A program made the position numbers and the translations under genes. The notes below the pieces were generated by a model, which was given only the letters and a program-made list of their open reading frames with translations, made no database searches and was not told the origin of the DNA. Below, piece after piece: positions 1 through 8,735 of a DNA stretch of 64,000 nt (its first letter is position 1; each line of letters starts with the position of its first letter). Origin of the DNA: Marinobacter sp. DY40_1A1 (GTDB lineage: Bacteria > Pseudomonadota > Gammaproteobacteria > Pseudomonadales > Oleiphilaceae); assembly GCF_016597815.1 (NCBI RefSeq), contig NZ_VCHA01000001.1, forward strand, positions 744,001 through 808,000. Direction: 5' to 3'.

Positions 1-2535
1 AGCAAAGCCGGTGACTATTCGAGCGCTCATGATACAAACCTCCTTATGGGACTGACCGACAGTTACTATAAGGCTTTTGGGCGCTTTCCTGAGCATCCGA
101 AATACGGGCGCCTGATTGAAGCATGTGTTCCTTCAAATAAGGAATTGCTCAGCTCCCCGTTGAGTGACCTGAAACATCTTATTTTCGTTCGTAGAATTCC
201 ATCCGTGAGGGAACTCACCCAGCGCATGAATGAGCGTTATGATGAGTTACTGGGTGAAATGCTGTTTTCAGCTTGGGGTGAGTCCTTCAAGGGCCAAGAT
301 GGGCTACCAAGGCTCAAAGATCTTACTCGGGTTGAGTACCAAAAATTTGTGGAAAGCCGTGGCGATGAGAGCGCCCAAGACCAAGCTGAGGCTGTTGAGA
401 CAGATGCAGAGGATGCCGATGGGGAAGACGAGGATTATCTTGCATCACGGGTTGCTCAGCTATTTGTAGTCAAAAAGGGGGAGGTGGGAGGCCAGACAGA
501 CTGCGCGAACGTGCGGCTGCGCTTCACAAAGCCAGAGAGCCTGTTTTCACTCTTTTTGGAACCAGCGAGTGATTATCTGGCTGCTGGGTACACAAGTTTT
601 TACAGCGATTCGGAACGAAAGAGAGCTAATTATGGCGCAGCCGCTCGATATGAGCGTTTTTTGGGTTGGAATCGGCCGTCAGATTTTCGAGAGGCTGTGG
701 GTGATAGCGCGGCGCCAGCAACTCCGTACGACGAGCAACTTTATACATGCTGGTCGTTAGTGTTGAAGGAATTGCCATCCGAGCTTCAAGAAAAGTTGCA
801 TAGGTGGGCCAAGCATCAAAAAGCCGTTGCGGAGAATTTCGCGAACTATTTAAAAGCGGGGTTCTTGCACGCGAGCCCGGTCATCGTCGAGCTGTATGGA
901 TGGTTCGTGGAATATCGGCGAAAGGGCCGGAAATCGCGCGTGCAGGAGTGGTACTGGGGCTTTTTTGAGTTTGTTCGAGAGGAAAAAATCAAAGGATCAT
1001 TGTTGCTGCGTTACTTTGTCGCTGCCTTGGAAACCTTCGAGGCACTGTGCGGTAAAATCGTCGATCACAGGGTTGATGATTGGCGCCAAGAGTGGTCTAG
1101 CCTTAAAAGCCTTACCAGTCCGGCTTGGTTCGCCAGCGGTGAAAACAATAGTGCCCGCCAACGTTTGATACTTGGTTTCAATAGTCCATTTTATCCGAAT
1201 GTGCTGGTGTCTACCTCCGTGTTCCAGGAAGGGGTAAATCTCCACCTGAACTGCCATCAGGTGCATCATTACGGGATTTCTGGCTCACCGGGTTCCAATG
1301 AACAAAGAGTTGGGCGAGTTGACCGTTTGTTTGGGTGCGTCAATAAACGGCTTGAATCTGGTGATGGTGAGCTAAGTATCCTCTTTCCATATTTGGAAAG
1401 CTCTGTGGATGAAGACCAGGTTGCTTCGTTTATTGAACGAAAGCACCGAGTGGAAGAGCGCATGGATGCTTGCCTTCAAACCAAGTTCGATTCTGAGTTT
1501 CGTGCGACCTCAAACTTAGACTGGGTGCAATTTCTCAGAAAGCCACTGATGCATACTAATGAGCCCGTAGACGATCCCTATCCAGCAAAATTCGACTTGT
1601 CTAGCGCATCTGGTGCTCAATATGAGGCTCAGTTAACTCATGCCTTCGAGGACATTGTTCAGACTCTACGCTCTCATTTGGAGAGCATCTGTGCCCCTTC
1701 AGGTGACCAGGTCATTGAGGCGAAGTCGAGCCAGAACTCTCCCAAGCCCCTTTTCATTATTGATCCGCTAGTTGAAAGAGGTGAGGCCATCAGGCATCAG
1801 CCTGTTTTTGCAACGCTGGGCTTCTCACCCCGGTTCTCTGCACTCGTTCCTGAAACGGCATACATCTTCAGTTTTGCATCACCGATCGTAAATGCAGATG
1901 GTTTCAAAGACATTCCGCTTGAGGAGCTGCAACTGCATATTGATGAACTAAGTGCTGTGTATCCGCTAGTTAGAGTTGCTATCGACGAAGGTGCAGGAAA
2001 CAGCCATTTTTATCTTAGTACTCGAGTGAACTTTCCTCTGTTCGTGCGCCATGGGAAATTGCAGTGGTTGTCGTTGCACGAAATCCGTATGGGGCTTGAG
2101 AGTATTAAGCAGTTTTCAGATGAGCTTGAGGTAAGGCTTATGGACAACCAGGATCTCACTCTCGAAGAGGTTGATACCAAAAAGATCTCCGGCCCCCGGC
2201 CGTTACCTGATTCATATACTCACAGCACGACTCAAAAGAGTCGGCAGTCAACCTGGAGAAATATAGAAACGGTTCAGGGATGTGTTGAGCAGTTGATCGT
2301 TCCAGTTTCAGACGAGTTACTGCTCTCATTATCAGAGCAGGCAGGGACCAGGGTTAAATGTTCGGATCCGGTGCTAAGGCTTTTGAGGCTTAATAATCGT
2401 TTCCCATTCGTTAACTTTCGAAGCAGTGTCTGTGGGGAGCCTCAAGCCCAGCTCAATTTTCCAGCAGGTGATTTTCAGGAGGAAGAACGGACTTTGCTTG
2501 AAGAATGGTTTTATTACGTGGTTTCGAGTTACTAG
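1..2535 (+). CDS. Large SF2-type helicase, C-terminal part (5' end outside window)
   Basis: The reading frame is open from base 1, so the first ATG at 46 is probably internal and the N-terminal ATPase lobe lies upstream of the window. At about residues 385-430, counted from that ATG, there is a helicase C-terminal signature: STSVFQEGVNLHL (motif V-like) followed by GSNEQRVGRVDRL (motif VI with its arginines). This layout is typical of SNF2/RapA-like and other SF2 helicases in phage-defence loci. The remaining 400 residues match nothing I recognise. An acidic stretch (DAEDADGEDED) lies near residue 120. The next small gene starts 18 bp after the stop, suggesting co-transcription. The helicase class is fairly sure from the motifs; the specific defence system (DISARM, Dpd or other) cannot be named without the upstream genes. 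Confidence 0.75.
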   Translation, partial: SKAGDYSSAHDTNLLMGLTDSYYKAFGRFPEHPKYGRLIEACVPSNKELLSSPLSDLKHLIFVRRIPSVRELTQRMNERYDELLGEMLFSAWGESFKGQDGLPRLKDLTRVEYQKFVESRGDESAQDQAEAVETDAEDADGEDEDYLASRVAQLFVVKKGEVGGQTDCANVRLRFTKPESLFSLFLEPASDYLAAGYTSFYSDSERKRANYGAAARYERFLGWNRPSDFREAVGDSAAPATPYDEQLYTCWSLVLKELPSELQEKLHRWAKHQKAVAENFANYLKAGFLHASPVIVELYGWFVEYRRKGRKSRVQEWYWGFFEFVREEKIKGSLLLRYFVAALETFEALCGKIVDHRVDDWRQEWSSLKSLTSPAWFASGENNSARQRLILGFNSPFYPNVLVSTSVFQEGVNLHLNCHQVHHYGISGSPGSNEQRVGRVDRLFGCVNKRLESGDGELSILFPYLESSVDEDQVASFIERKHRVEERMDACLQTKFDSEFRATSNLDWVQFLRKPLMHTNEPVDDPYPAKFDLSSASGAQYEAQLTHAFEDIVQTLRSHLESICAPSGDQVIEAKSSQNSPKPLFIIDPLVERGEAIRHQPVFATLGFSPRFSALVPETAYIFSFASPIVNADGFKDIPLEELQLHIDELSAVYPLVRVAIDEGAGNSHFYLSTRVNFPLFVRHGKLQWLSLHEIRMGLESIKQFSDELEVRLMDNQDLTLEEVDTKKISGPRPLPDSYTHSTTQKSRQSTWRNIETVQGCVEQLIVPVSDELLLSLSEQAGTRVKCSDPVLRLLRLNNRFPFVNFRSSVCGEPQAQLNFPAGDFQEEERTLLEEWFYYVVSSY

Positions 2536-2553
2536 AGAAAGGGTTTAAGAACG

Positions 2554-2913
2554 ATGCCTTTACAAAACCGAGTTGAACCATCCGGAACAATCGTAAAGAC
2601 CAGCGCCAGAGGCAGCTTAATGGGTAACCGGGGCGTTCTGAATAACAAAGACAAAGAGCTGACGCGCACGTTTAAAATCAAGCCATGGATTACCTGCGCT
2701 TTGGAGTTTAAGGGGCGTCAACGTGAATTGATGTCGCCAGGCGGGTACACAGAACTGTTCTTTCTCGACGAAGTAACGGCTTTTGCTGCAGGTCACCGGC
2801 CCTGCGCTGAAGGCCGTCGGGCTCGCTATAACGAATTTCGCGATGCTTGGGGTAACGCCAATCAGCCTAAAGAGGAATTAAAGATTCGCGCGCCCGGTAT
2901 CTTGAGGAGATAA
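2554..2913 (+). CDS. Small conserved protein with HRPC motif, possibly C-terminally truncated
   Basis: The 119-residue product follows the helicase by 18 bp. It has the pattern of a widespread small family without established function: an MPLQNRVxP start, a GNRGVL motif near residue 25, TELFFLDE near 67 and AAGHRPCAEGRR near 78. From memory, relatives usually read HRPCxxCRR and continue for about 50-70 more residues. Here the second Cys is Gly and the protein ends shortly after, so it may be a decayed or shortened member. No matching continuation appears in any frame after 2913. The name of the family is not known to me and the truncation call rests on recall of relatives. Confidence 0.55.
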   Translation: MPLQNRVEPSGTIVKTSARGSLMGNRGVLNNKDKELTRTFKIKPWITCALEFKGRQRELMSPGGYTELFFLDEVTAFAAGHRPCAEGRRARYNEFRDAWGNANQPKEELKIRAPGILRR

Positions 2914-2992
2914 GTTAATGGTTTTAAAGCTGCCTCGTAGTTCCCAAATCGAAAATATGGATTTTTGATTTATTCATTGATATATAATGACT

Positions 2993-3301
2993 TTATTCTC
3001 CTTTATTTTTATAGAGGTCTTTAATAATTGGAGGCTTTGGTGGCTTGGAGGAACGCCCCAGTTGTTCCCAGAGAAAGCCTAGGGCGTAGTAGTAGTCTCT
3101 TGTATAAGAGGGACTATAATTTTTTTCATTAAAGAAAGTTTTGACATGTCTTTTGCCTATTTGAGCAGGTGGACAACCGCAATATTTAATGAATAGTTTT
3201 ACTTTTCGAACTTCCTCTGCTCGACCAGACTTTCCGCCTTTTTTTTGGTAATTGGAAAGCCGAAGATAGAGGGCGTCTAGACTATTAAATTTATTTGACA
3301 T
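2993..3301 (-). CDS. Small SAM-like/core-binding-type partner of the recombinase
   Basis: The 102-residue protein overlaps the 3' end of the upstream recombinase gene by 11 bp, so the two are translationally linked. The sequence is basic and short. The segment KVKLFIKYC...HVKTFF, followed by SPSYTRDYYYALGFLWEQLG, resembles the helical N-terminal SAM-like (core-binding) domain of tyrosine recombinases, but no catalytic domain follows. It could be an accessory DNA-binding subunit or directionality factor for the integrase. It is less likely to be a remnant, since the frame is intact with a clean overlap. AT content is higher than in the chromosomal genes to the right, consistent with acquired DNA. 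The domain reading is tentative. Confidence 0.55.
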   Translation of the reverse strand: MSNKFNSLDALYLRLSNYQKKGGKSGRAEEVRKVKLFIKYCGCPPAQIGKRHVKTFFNEKNYSPSYTRDYYYALGFLWEQLGRSSKPPKPPIIKDLYKNKGE

Positions 3302-4211
3302 TTCTATGCTTTCCTATATAGGAGTTAGTGATATTTAAGCGCGCATGACCCAGCTCCTTAGATATGATTTTACGCGCTTTATTATCAAGCTCTTTGGAGG
3401 CGAACCCACCAAGAACCGGCGCTGGTTCCCCAGTAATGGTTTCATATCTATTACATGCGTAGACGGCTCTAAGGTCTCTAATCGATGCTATGCTGAATTT
3501 TTTCAGGTTAGATATCGTTTTATGGATTTCGTTATCTAAGAAGTTTTTCCAGCTTAGATCCTTGGGTATTAATGAAAAATGATCGCCTTGAAGAGCAGCG
3601 CCTGCCTGTAGAATTGCTATTTGCTCATCTGGATTGGTTATTGTGATGCTGCGAGGCCTGCCTCCTTTTGTCCCAACGTGTAAATCGATAGATATGCCCG
3701 ATTCTGTTTGCTTCAGTGCTTGTTGGTAATTTAGCAAGCAAGCCTCTTTCTCTCTTAGACCCATGGACCTTGCCGCACGAACAATTACTGCACCTCGTAC
3801 TAAACCAACCCTGTTGAGCTGTTCCAGGGATTCCTCAAATTGCTCTTCGTTGAGACCTGACGGGGCAACCATTCTAATGTTACACCTGCGCGAAATTTCA
3901 CAGTCTCGCGTAGGGCTCACCGAGCTCCAATCGCCCTGCCGAAGCGTTTTCATCGTAGTATTAACTGCGGATACTAGGTTTTGCGCATAAGCTGGTTTGT
4001 TCTGAGTTAGGTGTTTGCCGAACTCAATAACCATCTCCCGAGTGATAGATTTTTGCTTGAGCGGGTATGATCGTTCAATTAAAAAATCCACGAAAATGCG
4101 CCAACGATCAATCAGTGTTCCGTATGACGAATACGAAAGTGTTTTTTCAGCGACTCGTGCTTTTAGTGCGCATCTTGCAGCGGCAACTAGAGACTGCTTT
4201 TGTTTATTCAT
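3291..4211 (-). CDS. Tyrosine recombinase (integrase-domain protein)
   Basis: The start is placed at the ATG at 4211 (MNKQKQSLV); the open frame extends further upstream, but that leader lacks family character. The product has about 307 residues. An N-terminal DNA-binding part spans roughly 1-130. Catalytic-box candidates are the Arg in RAARSMGLREKEA (box I), a Lys in GTKGGRPRS, an Arg in IRDLRAVYA and the C-terminal ELGHARLNITNSYIG, which contains the box-II His and the nucleophilic Tyr. This is the arrangement of integrase-domain proteins found at the edges of genomic islands. The following small gene overlaps it. No attachment site could be proven nearby. Confidence 0.8.
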   Translation of the reverse strand: MNKQKQSLVAAARCALKARVAEKTLSYSSYGTLIDRWRIFVDFLIERSYPLKQKSITREMVIEFGKHLTQNKPAYAQNLVSAVNTTMKTLRQGDWSSVSPTRDCEISRRCNIRMVAPSGLNEEQFEESLEQLNRVGLVRGAVIVRAARSMGLREKEACLLNYQQALKQTESGISIDLHVGTKGGRPRSITITNPDEQIAILQAGAALQGDHFSLIPKDLSWKNFLDNEIHKTISNLKKFSIASIRDLRAVYACNRYETITGEPAPVLGGFASKELDNKARKIISKELGHARLNITNSYIGKHRNVK

Positions 4212-5149
4212 AAATGTGTCTCGACTAAGGAAAATATAGAAAATGTAATATGCCGGCACCCCGTTAAAACTATGTATGTTGAGTGTTGGTTGAAGACCGT
4301 CTTCAGCTACGGCCGGCATAGCCGTCAGATATCGAATTTAATCGTTGGGGATTTCGTAGCGCTTGGCCGGGGTGAGGCAATGCTGGCATGGTTCATTGAC
4401 CATGAGAGCTCCGGCGCCCCTGCGAGGATTTTTTTCCTTGCAAGCATTTCACTGACCGAGAAATGTATCCCTTTTTACTGGAGGAACTGACTTTTAGTAG
4501 GATTTCGTAGGAAAGGCCTACTAATTCAGATCCAGTAAGTGTTTGATAAATGGCAGTTTTGTGTTTATAACAAAAAAGCGTCTCTGTTAAGGATTTTGTT
4601 TTTTAAAAAAATCGCCGGTAGTTTCGAGTTCAATTTTTCACTCGATTCTAGGGATTTATATTGATGAGTGCCTGGGAGTTGATGCTCCTAGGTGGTTTGC
4701 GGTATGCCCTGCCAAGAAAACTTGGTGGGAGGGATTTTTCTTTTGTGATTGCTGTTTGAGCGCTTCGTACGATCAGCTAACTAAATACTAAATGCGCCCA
4801 GCTAGCGCATTAGCATCTTTAAGTTGCTGACATCACCTTAAATACTAAAGTCGTTTATCGGTCATGGCAAGTGTTTTTTTTAAAAATACATTTGCATGTC
4901 GCATGCGACTAGTTAAGTGCGACGAACGAACAACTATGAGTTAATTGTGTCTAAAATGCTCTCGATTAATTGAGTTCTGGCTTATTGTGCGCACATAGAC
5001 GTCGCTTGCGACGAGTAATCAAAATATATGGTGTAATGAACTCGAATAGAAAAGCAGTTTGTTAGTGGAGTGCAAAAGTAGAATTCAGGCAACCATAGTC
5101 AGTTAGTGGTTTTATTTTGCACTTCCTCTGGGCTTCCTACGCCCCAGAG
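4212..5149. other. Gene-free AT-rich stretch upstream of the recombinase
   Basis: No convincing coding region is present; the short open frames here lack family features. Two near-identical perfect palindromes, GTCGCATGCGAC at 4898-4909 and GTCGCTTGCGAC at 5001-5012, lie 103 bp apart. A 7-bp inverted repeat (TAGTAGG/CCTACTA) lies near 4496-4523. These could be recombinase or regulator sites, but nothing confirms it. Confidence 0.4.
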
Positions 5150-5480
5150 TTACGTAAACAGCGAGAAGTCGACCTCAATCTCTCGGTTATAGTCGTCGAT
5201 CACATGCAGGAGCCGATAATTACGTTCATCACTCAGCTGGTCGTGCATTAAACCCATCAACCAACTGTGATTTTTGGCTTCCGGTACAGACAGCGGCTGC
5301 GCATTTCGCGCACAAGGCGCCTATCCATGCCACCGAACTTTGAGCGCCATTTAAAAAGCTCGCACTGCTAATGCCGTCTTGACGGCAAAGCTCTGGAATG
5401 GGTGCGCCATTTTCAGATTGCTTCAGGATCAACAAGGTTAGGCAGTCGGAAAACCGTGAATTTTCCGCAGAATCTCCCTG
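5150..5480 (-). mobile_element. IS3-family insertion sequence relic (orfA and orfB fragments)
   Basis: On the minus strand a piece of an IS3-type OrfA is readable at about 5360-5470: RFSDCLTLLILKQSENGAPI followed by PELCRQDGISSASF, the HTH portion. Downstream in another frame, 5150-5260 gives [20 protein letters not shown] and then [11 protein letters not shown], the conserved region around the second DDE aspartate of OrfB, ending in a TAA at 5150-5152. The DNA between the two, normally several hundred bases, is missing, and the OrfA part is frameshifted after the HTH. No terminal repeats could be identified. The element is dead and its presence marks the region as a mobile-element graveyard. 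Confidence 0.8.
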
Positions 5481-5739
5481 CGTGTAGCTTACGGAAAATT
5501 CTACTTCTGATTACCGCTGTATTTCGGGGGGCGGCCATAGTAAATGACGAGTTAGTGATAAAAAAAGTCAATTTGACGTCATAAGTAGCCCTATGGACTG
5601 CTGTAATCTTTATAGAGACTCAGGCGCTTTCAGCAACCAGTAATATTAATGGTGGGAACATATGAGTCGATTTTTTTGGTTGTGCTAATGGTTTGCGTCA
5701 AATATACCAACGTAAATAATGTTACAGTGAGGCGTTATT

Positions 5740-6345
5740 GTGAAATTGAATCGTGAGATCCAGATATATAAAGACGATGAGGGTAGAAAAACCTACGTTG
5801 CACCTAGAAATTCAGAAATAGCGATTAAAATCTATATTTTTGAAACTTTACTGAAAGACTCTTTCTCAGATCCATTTCTGGTTGAAGAACGTGATATGAA
5901 TAGTCGGTCTGAAATGGAATGGAATGGACATATTATAAAGTTATCTCTAGGGCGTTATTTCGATGATAATGAGCTTAAAGAATTAAAAAGGGCTATAGTG
6001 CCATATCTTGTTGTTGCTAAACGGGGATACGAATACAAGGGGGCGGAAACAAAGGCGAAGTTTAGTGAAAAAGCCCAGCTTGCAATTGAAGACATTCATT
6101 TTATTGGATCTAATTTGTTTATTCCACAATTCAGTGAGCCAAGCGAACCTTATGAAATATTTATGGAGGATCCAGAAGAACAAGGGGTAACTGCAAATGA
6201 TTCAATAGATGTTTTATTTGAGTATGCAGTATCAATATCAAGACAAACTATACCGTATATGCATATTTATGACGCCTATCATGACCTACTTGATTTTCGT
6301 CATTATTTTAGAGGTGGTGAATATTACTCCGCGGCTGAGGAATAA
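5740..6345 (+). CDS. Hypothetical AT-rich protein
   Basis: A 201-residue protein starts at a GTG (5740), preceded by a GTGAGG ribosome-binding-like sequence. I do not recognise the family. It has no signal peptide, no membrane segment and no obvious catalytic motif; it is mixed alpha/beta in composition, acidic at the C-terminus and rich in Tyr, Glu and Asp. Its base composition is clearly more AT-rich than the genes beyond 9.6 kb, which argues for recent acquisition. It sits between the IS3 relic and the IS5 relic, on the opposite strand to the recombinase. It may be an orphan cargo gene of the mobile region. Confidence 0.6.
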   Translation: MKLNREIQIYKDDEGRKTYVAPRNSEIAIKIYIFETLLKDSFSDPFLVEERDMNSRSEMEWNGHIIKLSLGRYFDDNELKELKRAIVPYLVVAKRGYEYKGAETKAKFSEKAQLAIEDIHFIGSNLFIPQFSEPSEPYEIFMEDPEEQGVTANDSIDVLFEYAVSISRQTIPYMHIYDAYHDLLDFRHYFRGGEYYSAAEE

Positions 6346-6455
6346 CATCTGGATTTCTAGTGGCTGCCCCGCCGGCAGAAGCCGAGGCGAACTTCTATCA
6401 GCACCAAACCGGTCAGGCCATAGCGGCCTGACTTAAACGAAATGGTCTCTACAAA

Positions 6456-6469
6456 ACCCGGTGCGATTC
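6456..6469 (+). repeat. Direct repeat flanking the IS5 relic, left copy
   Basis: The 14-mer ACCCGGTGCGATTC is repeated exactly at 7596-7609. In both copies ATTAAT follows after nine unrelated bases. The repeats lie outside the IS terminal repeats and are longer than an IS5-type target duplication, so they were probably present in the host DNA or belong to another element. Confidence 0.7.
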
Positions 6470-6490
6470 ATATAGGTTATTAATATTATT

Positions 6491-7580
6491 AAGGAGACTC
6501 TGGATAAATCTCCTTAATCAGCGACAATACGGCCATCGTCAACCGCATAGGATTCGTTGTCCCCATGGATTAAATCACCTTCTCCGAAGCCGAGTACCAG
6601 ACCAAGAAGAGTAAGACCCGCCGCGAGATCTTTCTGGAACGGATGGACAAGCTGATTCCGTGGAAGCAGTTGGAGAAGAAGGTAGCCCGATACTATCCTA
6701 AGGGTCAGACTGGCCGGCCACCGTATCCGCTGCCGACCATGCTGCGAGTCCACTGCATGCAGCAGTTCTATAACCTAAGCCATCCTGCCATGGAAGATGC
6801 ATTGTATGAGATCGAGTCCATGCGGCACTTCGCTGGCCTGAAGCTGGACCGCCTGTCGGACGAAACTACCATTCTTAAGTTCCGTCATTTCCTGGAACGC
6901 CATGGCCTTGGCAAGACGTTTTGCTAAGAGGTGAACAAGCACTTGGAGAAAGATGGTTCGATGCTGCGTGAAGGCAGCATTGTGGATGCCAGCATTATTT
7001 CGGCATGAAGATGCACATTGGCGTTGATGACACGCTCGGACTGATCCACAGCATCGACACGACGGCCGCCAACGTCCACGACATTGTGCTCGCCGGCAAC
7101 CTTCTTCATGGAGACGAGCAGCGCGTGTTCGGTGATGCCGGCTATCTTGGCATTCAAAAGCGGGTGAGCATATAAAGATCGCCAAAATCTATCGTGGTTC
7201 ATTGCCAAACGCCCCGGCTGTCGGAAGAAACGGGACGCCCGTAAACTGAAAGCCGAGAAGCTCAAAGCCAGCGCCCGGGCCAAAGTGGAACACCCGTTCC
7301 GGTACATCAAACAGGTTTTTGGCTACAGCAAAGTTCGCTATCGCGGCTTGGCCAAAAATAGTGCCCGGCTGCATTTGCTGGCCGCATTCACCAACTTACT
7401 GATCGGTGAAAAATATTTACTGGCGTAGGGCCAGTGCGCCCGAATTTCGCCGAAATGGCGGAAAACGGGCAAAAAACGAACAAACAGAGGGGGGGGATTA
7501 CGCCCAAATCGACTTTGAATCGCTTTTTTCGAGATGAAAAGCGATTCCGCGATAAATCAGGCGTTAATCAGACCCTCCCT
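6491..7580 (+). mobile_element. IS5-family insertion sequence, inactivated
   Basis: Imperfect terminal inverted repeats can be read: AAGGAGACTCTGGATAA at 6491-6507 against AGGGAGGGTCTGATTAA as the complement of 7564-7580, with 11 of 17 positions matching. They enclose a broken IS5-type transposase gene. The ends are an estimate and no clean target-site duplication is visible. Confidence 0.65.
6565..7428 (+). pseudogene. IS5-family transposase pseudogene
   Basis: Fragments of an IS5-type DDE transposase follow in order: TFSEAEYQTKKSKTRREIFL, then GRPPYPLPTMLRVHCMQQFY with YNLSHPAMEDALYEIESMR, the first catalytic region EGSIVDASII, MKMHIGVDDTLGLIHS, and the C-terminal KVEHPFRYIKQVFGYSKVR. Defects visible: a TAA at codon 3 after the ATG at 6565, a TAA at 6925-6927, a deletion junction near 7003 where DASII runs directly into YFGMKMHIG, skipping about 25-30 residues, and a further lesion near 7171 after GYLGIQKR. 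The tail reads to a TAG at 7426-7428. It cannot encode an active enzyme. Confidence 0.9.
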
Positions 7581-7595
7581 AATAGTTTCTTGAAT

Positions 7596-7609
7596 ACCCG
7601 GTGCGATTC
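7596..7609 (+). repeat. Direct repeat flanking the IS5 relic, right copy
   Basis: Exact copy of the 14-mer at 6456-6469, again with ATTAAT nine bases further on. It lies just before the 3' end of the convergent hypothetical gene ending at 7633. Confidence 0.7.
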
Positions 7610-7632
7610 GTCGCAGTGATTAATAATATCAA

Positions 7633-8244
7633 CTATTTTCTGTTAGCTTTAGCCGCCTTTTTTGTTTTTTCATAAAGAAATTTTAAAAATGTATGTCTGT
7701 TGAATGAGCTTGAGGAGTTAACGTTAATAAGTCCGATTTTTTTCATGTTTAATCCTGCTTTTTCAAGAATGTCGAGAGTGTCTCTTATTTCCCTGCACTG
7801 TATACGTAACTTTTCCGCACGCTGCTCTATCCCCCAACAAACCTTAAATTCGTCTTCGCTAGCGGAGGCTCTCCATAAAGCAGATTCTGAGTAACTGAAT
7901 TTTTGTCGACTTCGAATTCTCAGCCTTTCCCACTTCGGATATCTAGCTCCTGGCCGCCCATGATTTTTGGTTTCGTACCAGTACAGTGAGGGTAACGATT
8001 TGTCCCGAGTAATTAGGCGCAGTGCAAGGGTGCTACTTAGACCAAAATTGTTCTTTTTTCCGGTGCTCATGAGGTACGAGCGGACTTGTTCAGCCTCATT
8101 GGCCAGTTCGGCCATTTCCCTATGAACGCGCAGGATTCTCGTCATTGCAGCCCACTGCAGCGCATCGAGAAGCTCGATAGCTTCAAAGTCTTGTAGGTGT
8201 TTGTTACAGAACCCCGTATTTACTGGTATTAGTAATGACATCAT
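7633..8244 (-). CDS. Hypothetical basic protein
   Basis: A 203-residue, Lys/Arg-rich protein starts at the ATG at 8244 with AGAAGGAC placed well upstream. No family is recognised. Readable traits: a helical N-terminus with LDALQWAAMTRILRVHREM and a long EAEQVRSYL helix, a central YWYETKNHGRPGARYPKWE motif and a basic C-terminus KTKKAAKANRK. The central motif and basic charge suggest nucleic-acid binding, of the kind seen in accessory proteins of integrative elements, but this is only a guess. AT-rich composition and position beside the IS5 relic place it in the mobile margin. Confidence 0.6.
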   Translation of the reverse strand: MMSLLIPVNTGFCNKHLQDFEAIELLDALQWAAMTRILRVHREMAELANEAEQVRSYLMSTGKKNNFGLSSTLALRLITRDKSLPSLYWYETKNHGRPGARYPKWERLRIRSRQKFSYSESALWRASASEDEFKVCWGIEQRAEKLRIQCREIRDTLDILEKAGLNMKKIGLINVNSSSSFNRHTFLKFLYEKTKKAAKANRK

Positions 8245-8395
8245 TAGTCCTTCTGTGGTTTCTTTCCTATAGGTTATCTAAGGTTTTCAGCAGTAGATGA
8301 CGTGAAAGTGACTTTTTTATGCACATTAAGGGGGGGGCACCGATTAACGGGATAAAAAGGCAGTGGCTAGTTCAGTCGCAATTGACCCTTAGTGT

Positions 8396-8735
8396 ATTCG
8401 CCAGCGCTTGGAAGTTCCTCGATTTGTGTAAGTATGGGGTTCAGGTCTGAAGCTCTTTCACCTATGCTGAAGAGGAAAAAAGTAATGAAATAAAAACAAA
8501 AAAGACTATTGCGTGCTAAATCTGATCTTTTTTTATGCCTAATGAAAAGTACCTTGTGTGCCGCGGTATTAGCCGTTTTTTCGGGTTGCTAAATGAGGAC
8601 AGTAATGCCTGGTCGAGTTTTGACGCAATAAGCACATTTGTATTTCCGATACTAACAATGAAGTTGGCGGCTACTCTGATTGTCACTGCAGGAGGATGTA
8701 CCCATTGCACAGCTAATAAAAGCGTGGCCTTTTGA
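8396..8735 (+). pseudogene. Decayed paralogue of the small membrane protein unit at 34.55 kb (left flank copy)
   Basis: This stretch aligns along its length with 34551-34908. ATTCGCCAGCGCTTGG (8396-8411) and GATTTGTGTAAGTAT (8421-8435) are identical, with the same 9-base spacing, in the right copy (34551-34566 and 34576-34590). The coding part matches at protein level: NAWSSFDAIST...ATLIVTAGGC here versus NAWGSFDSISS...ALFATAGGC there. The start codon is kept (ATG at 8485), but codon 3 is TAA and at least one frameshift separates the matching parts, so it is a pseudogene. Together the two copies bracket the 26-kb catabolic region. Confidence 0.8.

Noticed and set aside
6480-7590. Target-site duplication of the IS5 relic
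   Set aside because: Only TAA-like triplets match at the two ends, which is not significant in AT-rich DNA.
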